Below, one piece after another: positions 58,897-64,000 of a DNA stretch of 64,000 bases. A program made the translations under genes and the position numbers. The DNA is taken from positions 1,298,205 to 1,362,204 of the forward strand of contig NZ_LMRF01000001.1 of NCBI RefSeq assembly GCF_001424755.1, read 5' to 3'. Under the pieces are notes generated by a model. It searched no databases. It had not been told where the DNA came from and saw nothing but the letters and a program-made list of their open reading frames with translations. Within the stretch, counting starts at the first letter, position 1. The number at the start of each line of letters is the position of its first letter. The stretch comes from Marmoricola sp. Leaf446 (GTDB lineage: Bacteria; Actinomycetota; Actinomycetes; Propionibacteriales; Nocardioidaceae).

Positions 58897-60687
58897 TCAG
58901 GCCCGGCGTCCGTCGTACGCCGCGATGCCCGCGGCCACGGCGGCCTGCACCTCGTCGAGCTTGTCCTCGCCGATCCGGACCTCGCGGAGCAGGTCGTCCA
59001 GACGGGTGCGTCGCAGGTCGAGGTCGACCACGACGGGCTCCCAGTCCCCGGAGAGGCCGGCGCCGAGGGCGTAGTCGCGGTACTTGATGCCGGTGCCGTG
59101 GACGAGGTCCTCGAAGCCGCGGAAGCCGACCAGCGCGCACGGGATGCCGTAGCTGTGGCACGCGATCATCACGTGCATGGCGCTGGTCACGACGGCACGG
59201 TAGCCCGCGAGCCGCTCGAGGAAGGCGCGGATCTCCTCGGGGTGGGAGACCAGGACGCTGAGCTCGTCCATGTCGTCGGGCAGCGTCAGCGGCAGGCCGG
59301 CGTGCTTGAAGTGACGCACCAGGGCGACGCGGCCGTTGTGGGGGCCACGCTCGATCGGCAGCACCCGGGAGAGCAGCACGCCGGGGTCGCCCAGGCTGGC
59401 GACCGCGGGGCCGCCCTGCCGTCGCAGCAGGTCGGCCGTGACGGGGCCGCGCAGGGAGACGTAGTGCGCGCGGCCGTCGAGCTCGATCTCCTCCGAGGAG
59501 ATCCCGGTCCCGACCACGACCGAGCGCGAGCGCACGAAGCGCCCGATCGATCCCACCATCACGAGGTGGGGCTGCAGCGTGGGTGCGGTGGGGGAGAGGA
59601 AGGTGACCGGGCGCTGCGAGACCGACTGCAGCACCAGCGGGCTCAGCCAGTCGCCGAAGTTGCCGGGGAACGGCCACACCCACCAGCTCAGCGGCAGGGG
59701 GTCGCCCGTTCCGGCGCCCGCGGCGAGGTGCGCGAAGGACTCCGCCGCACGCTGCGCGCCCGCCTCGGCCGGGGTGGGGGTGCCGGCCGCGTCGAGCCGG
59801 GACACGAGCGCACGCACGCCCTCGAGGTCACCGCGCTGTCCCTGGACCACCATCTGGTTGACCAGGCCCTGCCGGTGCCGCGAGCTGCCCGCGGGGCGGT
59901 GGGCGCCCTGGGTGAGGACGTGGGTCAGGCCCGAGCGGTCGGCGACCACCCGCAGCCGGTCCGTGAGCCGCCCGGACCGGCTGCTCAGCCGCCGCTCGGC
60001 GGCCTTGGCGGCGCGCAGCGCCCACCGTCGCGAGGCCTCGGTGCGGCGCGAGGGGCCCTGCACCGCGGCGTGCTGCACCACCTTGGTCCGGAACTCCGCG
60101 ACGTTGCCGCTGGAACCGAAGGTGAAGAAGGTCGACACCCCGGTGGCCCCGGCCCGACCGACCACCGCGGCGGAGGGGATCACCTGGAAGCTCAGCGACC
60201 CGGCGTTGCGGCGCCAGGACTCCTCGAAGAAGTAGTCGTCGGTCGCCTTGAGCGTCGAGGAGGCCTCCAGCGCCACGGCGTCGGCGACGAACCTGCGGGC
60301 GGCGGGGCTGGTGCCGATCCCGAAGAAGCAGGGCTCCCAGAAGCGGGTGCGGTTGCCGTAGCCGATCGTCGTCGGAGCGCTGAAGCCGCGCTGGAAGCCC
60401 ACGAGGTCGGCGGTGGCGTCCCGGACGTACGCCGGCAGGTCGTGCAGCCGACAGTCCACGTCGATCCAGAAGACCCGGGCGTCGGGGTGCTGGTCGCAGA
60501 CGCGGCCGAGGAAGGCGATCTTGCGCCGGCAGATGTCGGCCCAGTCCTCCCCGGGGGCCTTGACGACCTCCTCGAGCTCGCAGCGGACACCGAGGTCGGC
60601 GAGGTTCTTGCGGAGCTTCTCGGCGTGGTCGCGGTAGTAGTCGTCAGCGGTGTAGAACGAGCAGACGACGACGTCGGTGTGGCCCAT
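58897..60687 (-). CDS. Nucleotide-sugar-transferase-like domain fused to polysaccharide pyruvyl transferase
   Basis: A 596-aa protein. Residues 1-185 resemble a GT-A nucleotide-diphospho-sugar transferase: DVVVCSFYTADDYYRDHAEKL, then DARVFWIDVDCRLHDLP (DxD at about residue 76) and ATDDYFFEESWRR. A basic linker follows. Residues 270-575 match the polysaccharide pyruvyl transferase family: WVWPFPGNFGDWLSPLVLQ, VVVGTGISSEE, YVSLRGPVTADLLRRQGG, SLGDPGVLL and VVTSAMHVMIACHSYGIPCALVGF. These enzymes add ketal-linked pyruvate from PEP to sugars. It likely modifies a surface glycan made with the nearby GT2 enzymes. The next gene encodes a paralogue of its C-terminal half. Confidence 0.8.
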   Translation of the reverse strand: MGHTDVVVCSFYTADDYYRDHAEKLRKNLADLGVRCELEEVVKAPGEDWADICRRKIAFLGRVCDQHPDARVFWIDVDCRLHDLPAYVRDATADLVGFQRGFSAPTTIGYGNRTRFWEPCFFGIGTSPAARRFVADAVALEASSTLKATDDYFFEESWRRNAGSLSFQVIPSAAVVGRAGATGVSTFFTFGSSGNVAEFRTKVVQHAAVQGPSRRTEASRRWALRAAKAAERRLSSRSGRLTDRLRVVADRSGLTHVLTQGAHRPAGSSRHRQGLVNQMVVQGQRGDLEGVRALVSRLDAAGTPTPAEAGAQRAAESFAHLAAGAGTGDPLPLSWWVWPFPGNFGDWLSPLVLQSVSQRPVTFLSPTAPTLQPHLVMVGSIGRFVRSRSVVVGTGISSEEIELDGRAHYVSLRGPVTADLLRRQGGPAVASLGDPGVLLSRVLPIERGPHNGRVALVRHFKHAGLPLTLPDDMDELSVLVSHPEEIRAFLERLAGYRAVVTSAMHVMIACHSYGIPCALVGFRGFEDLVHGTGIKYRDYALGAGLSGDWEPVVVDLDLRRTRLDDLLREVRIGEDKLDEVQAAVAAGIAAYDGRRA

Positions 60688-60721
60688 GGTTCCCTCACGT
60701 GGACTGCCCCGGTCCCGGGTC

Positions 60722-60749
60722 GGACCAAAGTGCAGTGGTCCAGTCTACA
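60722..60749 (-). promoter_or_regulatory. Promoter of the pyruvyl-transferase operon
   Basis: Minus-strand TGTAGACT (60749-60742) includes a TAGACT -10 box identical to that of the GT2 gene at 54993. It is adjacent to the inverted repeat GGACC-N10-GGTCC (60722-60741) around the expected start site. The 5' leader of about 48 nt ends in GTGAGGGAACC before the ATG. Confidence 0.45.
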
Positions 60750-60809
60750 TTCAGAGGAGGGGCCGGGACGACGCCGACACGGCGGTTCGGCACCGCCCAC
60801 GTGGTCCGG

Positions 60810-61277
60810 TCAGGCGGGTCGCAGGGCCGCCTCGTCGGTGGATCGCCCCGCGGGGCGGTGGAGGGCGACCAGCCGGGCGGCCACCTCGACGAGGTCGGTG
60901 CGGTGCTCCTCGGCGTACGACGTGAGCAGGGTGGCGGCGGCCGCGAGGTCGAGCCGCTCGTGCTCGACCAGCAGCTCGAGCGCGTCGGTGACGACCGTGT
61001 CGGGCGAGCCGATCACCCACGACGCGTCGAAGTCGGCGTGGCGCCGGTGGACCAGCGCGAGCCGGCGGAACCGCGCGATCACGCTGCCGCGTCGCTCCGG
61101 GTGCGTCCGCGCCTCGGCCTGCCCGAGCTGGAGCTGCCGCAGCGTGCGCAGCTCGGCCAGGCGTCCCTCGGTGCCACCGACGTCGGCGGTGCCGACCTGG
61201 TCGCGGACCCGCTGGCGCAGGAACAGCGTGAGCTGGTCGAGCAGCTGCGTCTCGTGCCGGGTGTCGCTGAGTCTCAT
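60810..61277 (-). CDS. Hypothetical protein with ANTAR-like C-terminal helices
   Basis: A 155-aa soluble helical protein. Residues 1-75 are polar with LLDQLTLFLRQRVRDQV and LAELRTLRQLQLGQAEARTHPERR, possibly coiled coil. Residues 85-140 (SPDTVVTDALELLVEHERLDLAAAATLLTSYAEEHRTDLVEVAARLVALH) resemble the three-helix ANTAR fold that binds RNA antiterminator hairpins. No receiver or GAF domain is attached, so the assignment is tentative. It is divergent from a 98-aa zinc-ribbon-like gene. Confidence 0.6.
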   Translation of the reverse strand: MRLSDTRHETQLLDQLTLFLRQRVRDQVGTADVGGTEGRLAELRTLRQLQLGQAEARTHPERRGSVIARFRRLALVHRRHADFDASWVIGSPDTVVTDALELLVEHERLDLAAAATLLTSYAEEHRTDLVEVAARLVALHRPAGRSTDEAALRPA

Positions 61278-61421
61278 GCCGGGCCGCCTGGGGAAGCTGG
61301 TGGTGCGCCCGGAATGCCCGGTTGCGTGGTGTCGGCTGGTGCGTACCCAACGCCGCGCCTCCCACGCGGGGCCGACCGCCCCGCCGCTGTGACCACCGTC
61401 TCGCCGCGGCGGGCGCCGGGC

Positions 61422-61427
61422 TAGCGT
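61422..61427 (+). promoter_or_regulatory. -10 box of the 98-aa gene (leaderless)
   Basis: TAGCGT ends 6 nt before the ATG at 61434 with GCAGTC between, and no ribosome-binding site. Confidence 0.5.
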
Positions 61428-61433
61428 GCAGTC

Positions 61434-61730
61434 ATGAGCGAGCAGACGTCCCCGGCGGACGACCAGCAGGAGTGGCCCGAGAACTGCCCGACGTGCGGGA
61501 CCCGGCTGCAGCAGGTCGCGGTCGACTTCGCCGCCGACTCGCCCGACGAGGTAGGCGCCACGGCCGACGTCGCGGCGGCGGTCTTCGAGGACCGGTGCCC
61601 CGACCCGGAGTGCCCCGCCCACCAGGCGGCGACGGGTGCAGGGGAGGGCACGGGCAGCTCGCTCGGCGACCGCCAGCCCGACCAGCCGACGACCCCGGGC
61701 TCGCTCGGCGGCGACAACGGCGGCGCCTGA
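61434..61730 (+). CDS. Small zinc-ribbon-like hypothetical protein
   Basis: A 98-aa protein with two Cys pairs, NCPTCGTRL (about residue 18) and RCPDPECPAHQ (about residue 54), that could bind one zinc. The C-terminal 40 residues are Gly/Ser/Pro-rich and probably disordered. The start is supported by the leaderless -10 box. Function unknown. Confidence 0.7.
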   Translation: MSEQTSPADDQQEWPENCPTCGTRLQQVAVDFAADSPDEVGATADVAAAVFEDRCPDPECPAHQAATGAGEGTGSSLGDRQPDQPTTPGSLGGDNGGA

Positions 61731-61741
61731 GCTTCCTCAGG

Positions 61742-61837
61742 TCATCGGGTCAGTAGCAGCACCAGCACCAGGGTCACGACGGCGGACAGCACCAGGGAGC
61801 CGAAGCAGCCGAGGCGGTTGCTGAAGAACAGGAACAC
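61742..61837 (-). CDS. 31-aa single-helix membrane protein
   Basis: A short ORF starting GTG 61837 with GGAG 5-8 bases upstream encodes VFLFFSNRLGCFGSLVLSAV followed by a Val/Leu-rich helix end (VTLVLVLLLTR). The whole peptide is one membrane helix with a short N-terminal FFSNRLGC motif. It lacks any partner gene that would explain it. Similar tiny membrane proteins are common in actinobacteria and usually missed in annotation. Confidence 0.6.
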   Translation of the reverse strand: MFLFFSNRLGCFGSLVLSAVVTLVLVLLLTR

Positions 61838-61908
61838 GGGGACTCCGGGGGATCGGCGGGCGGCGCGTCGGTGGACGGCCGGGACACCGATACCCCCGGC
61901 AGTCCACC

Positions 61909-62124
61909 TCAGACGGGCGCGGGCTGCGTCTCCGGCGCGGTGTCCGGGTCGGCGCCGGGCTCCGGCACGACCTGCGGGCCCGACGGCACGACCTCGGGGT
62001 CGCTCTGCGGGGTGGCGCCCGGGTCCTCGCCGGGGGCGACGGGGCTGACCTCGGGAGTGCGCTCGGGCTCGTCGTCGGGCACGGCTCCGGGGTCGGTCAC
62101 CGGCTCGACGGGTGCGGTGGTCAT
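61909..62124 (-). CDS. Small acidic Pro-rich hypothetical protein (71 aa)
   Basis: A disordered protein beginning MTTAPVEPVTDPGAVPDDEPE and continuing as Pro/Glu/Asp/Val-rich sequence with repeated DPxxxP units. Its ATG overlaps the stop of the upstream 41-aa gene by 4 nt, and the two share the N-terminal MTT(A/T)P(V/A)EPV-DP pattern, so they look like a tandem duplicate. Low complexity makes coding status less certain. Confidence 0.5.
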   Translation of the reverse strand: MTTAPVEPVTDPGAVPDDEPERTPEVSPVAPGEDPGATPQSDPEVVPSGPQVVPEPGADPDTAPETQPAPV

Positions 62125-62246
62125 CGCTGGGGGTCCAGGTCGGGGTCGCCGGTGCCCGGCGTCGTGTCGGGCTGCGACGGCTCGTCGGGCTGGATGATCG
62201 GCTGCTGGTCCGGGTCCTGCACGGGTTCGGCTGGTGTGGTGGTCAT
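62121..62246 (-). CDS. Small acidic Pro-rich hypothetical protein (41 aa), paralogue of the next
   Basis: Begins MTTTPAEPVQDPDQQPIIQP and ends GTGDPDLDPQR; disordered and acidic. It is coupled by an ATGA overlap to the 71-aa gene downstream. The shared N-terminus of the pair is the main reason to believe both are translated. Confidence 0.5.
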   Translation of the reverse strand: MTTTPAEPVQDPDQQPIIQPDEPSQPDTTPGTGDPDLDPQR

Positions 62247-62597
62247 GTGTGCGTCGTACCCACCTGGGGAGCCGGCGTACGCCGCCCCGCCGTGGGAGGC
62301 GCAGCTCGTGAGGTCGTCCGCCATGTGAGACCAGTTCCCGAAGGTCCGGTGGCGGGTCCACGCCAGCACGACCGACCGAAGAGCCGGTTGAAGCATCAAT
62401 TGTCCGATTCGGCATGTGGCTCAGTCCGTGACGTACGGGATGCCAGTGGCCGGTGCGACCAGAGTTGTTCCTACCCGCTGAAGCATGGACGGGCACGTAG
62501 ATACATAGCGAAATCGGGTCATAGCACCGCTCGGCCGGGTGTCCCTACCTTCGGCTGGGTCGTCGGACCGCCGGGGTCCGACGAGGGAGTGGAGGAG
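62247..62597. other. 351-base intergenic region with divergent promoters
   Basis: No convincing ORF is seen. The region is relatively A+T-rich around 62385-62410 and 62495-62515 and separates the minus-strand Pro-rich genes from the plus-strand secreted-peptide gene, so it should hold both promoters. I could not assign -10/-35 boxes with confidence. A 9-bp hairpin occupies its right edge (62561-62583). Confidence 0.4.
62561..62583 (+). promoter_or_regulatory. 5'-UTR hairpin next to the ribosome-binding site of the secreted peptide
   Basis: CGTCGGACC / GGTCCGACG form a perfect 9-bp stem with a 5-nt loop. The 3' arm ends a few bases before GGAGTGGAGGAG, the ribosome-binding region of the 46-aa peptide gene. 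Confidence 0.5.
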
Positions 62598-62738
62598 ATG
62601 CAGATAAACCGCAGGATCCGTGGAGCAGTGTTCGCCGTCGTCGTGGCTGCCGCCGTGGCGGCCGTCCCCGCGGCCGGAGGGGCCGCCGACGCCGGCCCGA
62701 AGGAGGGCAACCGCGCCATCCTGAAGGCCATCCTCTAG
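62598..62738 (+). CDS. 46-aa secreted peptide precursor
   Basis: MQINRRIRGAVFAVVVAAAV starts a typical signal peptide: basic N-region, Ala/Val hydrophobic core and a likely signal-peptidase site after residues 25-30 (PAAGGAADA). The predicted mature part is only about 17-20 residues and ends GPKEGNRAILKAIL, amphipathic and basic. GGAGTGGAGGAG is directly upstream. The function is unknown; a small secreted signal, surface or antimicrobial peptide are options. Confidence 0.65.
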   Translation: MQINRRIRGAVFAVVVAAAVAAVPAAGGAADAGPKEGNRAILKAIL

Positions 62739-62760
62739 GAGGCACTGCACGCCGGTGGGG

Positions 62761-62787
62761 CGTGGCGACCGGGGGAAGGTCGCCGCG
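62761..62787 (+). terminator. Hairpin after the secreted-peptide gene
   Basis: GGCGACC / GGTCGCC (7 bp, extendable to 10 with one G-T pair) around a 7-nt loop, 22 bases after the stop. Confidence 0.5.
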
Positions 62788-62895
62788 TCCCACGGCTGTG
62801 CCGCGACCGGCAGGCCGACCCCGGCCGGTGGCAGGAGCCCGGGCCGTCGAGCAGGCTCGGAGCCCAGCGAGGCGGGGCAGCGACGCCGGACATGG

Positions 62896-62916
62896 AAAAA
62901 GGCCCCCGTGGGAGCC
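62896..62916 (-). terminator. Rho-independent terminator of the tRNA cluster
   Basis: On the minus strand GGCTCCC-AC-GGGGGCC is followed by TTTTT, a classical intrinsic terminator about 20 bases beyond the 3' end of tRNA-Val. Confidence 0.75.
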
Positions 62917-62934
62917 TCTGACCTGCGTCGTTGC

Positions 62935-63009
62935 TGGTGGGCGATACTGGGTTTGAACCAGTGACCTCTTCCGTGTCAAGGAAGCGCGCTACCACTGCGC
63001 CAATCGCCC
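62935..63009 (-). tRNA. tRNA-Val (anticodon GAC)
   Basis: Read on the minus strand, the cloverleaf has a 7-bp acceptor stem (GGGCGAT / ATCGCCC), D-loop GGCGCAGTGGTAGCGC, anticodon loop CTTGACACG with GAC, and T-arm CTGGTTCAAACCCAG. A 3' CCA is encoded (62935-62937). Confidence 0.95.
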
Positions 63010-63034
63010 CGGGTGGTGCTGGTTGTTCAGTTCG

Positions 63035-63105
63035 AGGTGGGTACGGGATTCGAACCCGTGTTCACGGATTTGCAGTCCGTTGCCTCGCCTCTCGGCCAAC
63101 CCACC
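63035..63105 (-). tRNA. tRNA-Cys (anticodon GCA)
   Basis: Acceptor stem GGTGGGT / ACCCACC, discriminator U as expected for tRNA-Cys, anticodon loop ACTGCAAAT with GCA, T-arm CGGGTTCGAATCCCG. The gene is 71 nt; CCA is not encoded. Confidence 0.95.
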
Positions 63106-63135
63106 GTGGAGTCCCGGCAAGACGGGGTGTTCCCG

Positions 63136-63208
63136 AGCGGACGACGAGGCTCGAACTCGCGACCTCAACCTTGGCAAGGTTGCGCTCTACCAACTGAGCT
63201 ACGTCCGC
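63136..63208 (-). tRNA. tRNA-Gly (anticodon GCC)
   Basis: Acceptor stem GCGGACG / CGTCCGC, D-arm AGCTCAGTTGGTAGAGC, anticodon loop CTTGCCAAG with GCC, T-arm GCGAGTTCGAGCCTCGT. First gene of a Gly-Cys-Val tandem, a common actinobacterial tRNA operon; CCA is not encoded. Confidence 0.95.
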
Positions 63209-63376
63209 TTGCGACCGCCGGTCTCCCTGCGGTGCGAACAGAACCATAGCCGAACCCGACGGGAGCACAAACTCGGGGGGTCCCCCCGCGTCCACGAGCG
63301 CTCCGCAGGCCGATCCCGGGCAGTTCGGACACGCGGCCCGACGCCGCCGTGCGGGGCCCGGGGGTGCCGCCGCGAC

Positions 63377-63382
63377 TAGGGT
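63377..63382 (+). promoter_or_regulatory. -10 box of the aminotransferase gene (leaderless)
   Basis: TAGGGT ends 7 nt before the ATG at 63390 (CCGAGGC between), and no ribosome-binding site is at normal distance. Confidence 0.45.
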
Positions 63383-63389
63383 CCGAGGC

Positions 63390-64000
63390 ATGCAGGTGTG
63401 GGTGGACGGCAGGGTCCTCGACGATCCGGAGGCCCCCGCGGTGCGGGTGGCCGACCACGGCTTCACCGTCGGCGACGGGGTGTTCGAGGCCGTCAAGGTG
63501 GTGCGGGGCCAGCCGTTCGCGCTGACCCGCCACCTCGAGCGGCTGCAGCGGTCCGCGGCGTCGCTCGCGCTGCCCGAGCCCGACCTCGACCGGGTGCGGG
63601 GAGCGATCGGCGAGGTGCTGGCGCGCGAGGAGCTCGCGCTGGGCAAGCTGCGCATCACCTGGACCGCGGGACCCGCGCCGTTCGGGTCGGGACGGGGGAG
63701 CGGGCAACCGACGCTCGTGGTGGTCGCGACCGCGATGGACCCGACGCCGCGGACGACCTCGTTGCACCTCGTGCCGTGGCCGCGCAACGAGCGCGGCGTG
63801 CTCGCCGGCGTCAAGTCCACGTCGTACGCCGAGAACGTGCTCGCGCTCGCCGAGGCACAGCGCCACGACGCGACCGAGGCGCTGTTCGCCAACCTCGCCG
63901 GCCACGTCTGCGAGGGCACTGGCTCCAACGTGGCCTACGTCGTGGACGGGGAGCTGCGCACGCCGACGCTCGGGTCGGGCTGCCTGGCCGGCATCACGCG
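63390..64000 (+). CDS. Class IV PLP aminotransferase (aminodeoxychorismate-lyase/BCAT-like), 3' end outside window
   Basis: The first 203 codons of an open frame that runs off the window. It begins MQVWVDGRVLDDPEAPAVRV, then DHGFTVGDGVFEAVKVVRGQPFALTRHLERL (about residues 26-56), the class IV signature start. The PLP Lys is in GVLAGVKSTSYAENVLALAEAQRHD (about residue 139), and FANLAGHVCEGTGSNVAYVVDG follows. This pattern fits 4-amino-4-deoxychorismate lyase (PabC, folate synthesis) or a D-/branched-chain aminotransferase. The start is supported by a leaderless -10 box. Confidence 0.88.
   Translation, partial: MQVWVDGRVLDDPEAPAVRVADHGFTVGDGVFEAVKVVRGQPFALTRHLERLQRSAASLALPEPDLDRVRGAIGEVLAREELALGKLRITWTAGPAPFGSGRGSGQPTLVVVATAMDPTPRTTSLHLVPWPRNERGVLAGVKSTSYAENVLALAEAQRHDATEALFANLAGHVCEGTGSNVAYVVDGELRTPTLGSGCLAGIT

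Noticed and set aside
62112-62738. A 208-codon plus-strand frame ending with the secreted peptide
   Set aside because: Its first 160 codons cross the intergenic region and the opposite-strand Pro-rich genes with no domain; the ATG at 62598 has the ribosome-binding site and signal peptide.

Overview
The window is about 73-75% G+C, uses many GTG starts, has very short intergenic gaps and many translationally coupled genes. It carries actinobacterial marker genes: HemQ, a DUF3000 protein, a mycothiol-dependent maleylpyruvate-isomerase-like enzyme, actinobacterial GlgA/GlgC, a DesA3-type desaturase with its reductase, and the long form of GlyA. It looks like ordinary chromosome of a high-GC actinobacterium, most likely Nocardioides or a close relative in the Propionibacteriales. 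The genus is an inference from gene content.

Layout. 1-6.5 kb: a GT39 / GT2-GtrA envelope glycosyltransferase operon, an OmpR-type two-component system and a Gly/Asp-rich membrane protein, apparently linked by shared 11-bp tandem repeats. 6.5-14 kb: HrpA helicase, DUF2243 membrane protein, PemK/MazF-like protein, a hypothetical protein and an orphan solute-binding lipoprotein. 13.9-20.1 kb: RNase D and DUF3000, then late haem genes hemE, a protoporphyrinogen/coproporphyrinogen oxidase and hemQ, interrupted by an opposed DUF4349 lipoprotein. 20.2-23.5 kb: MsrB and a ferredoxin-reductase/fatty-acid-desaturase operon. 23.5-28.9 kb: a split NHEJ-type polymerase and ATP-dependent ligase, PPK2, and a HipA-like kinase/DUF3037 pair. 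28.9-32.7 kb: an assimilatory sulfate-reduction operon (sulfite reductase, zinc ribbon, CysH, sirohydrochlorin chelatase) behind a short Cys-containing leader ORF and nested inverted repeats. 32.7-39.9 kb: glyA, a CitA/DcuS-type two-component system divergent from a dicarboxylate symporter, and an APH-like kinase divergent from a MarR regulator. 39.8-44 kb: glycogen genes glgA / glgC-pgm around a Crp-type palindrome. 44-45 kb: an AbiEi/DUF559-type gene bracketed by two copies of a long hairpin repeat. 45-54.9 kb: AidB-like acyl-CoA dehydrogenase, several membrane proteins including a K+ channel, a DNA glycosylase and a Nudix hydrolase. 55-60.7 kb: a surface-polysaccharide island with two GT2 enzymes and two unusual pyruvyl-transferase fusion proteins. 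60.8-64 kb: small proteins, a tRNA Gly-Cys-Val cluster and a truncated class IV aminotransferase.

Three themes cut across the window. First, at least a dozen genes have a TANNNT -10 box ending 6-7 nt before the start codon and no Shine-Dalgarno sequence, which suggests leaderless mRNAs and fixes several starts. Second, convergent gene pairs are separated by nested perfect hairpins, sometimes containing the stop codons. Third, rare Val GTA and Arg CGT codons recur in a GTAC context. The strongest candidates for undescribed biology are the hairpin-bracketed DUF559 cassette, the membrane-domain/pyruvyl-transferase fusion, the 11-bp-repeat regulon of the first two-component system, and the leader-ORF control region of the sulfur operon. 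All functional calls come from reading the sequence; no database search was run.
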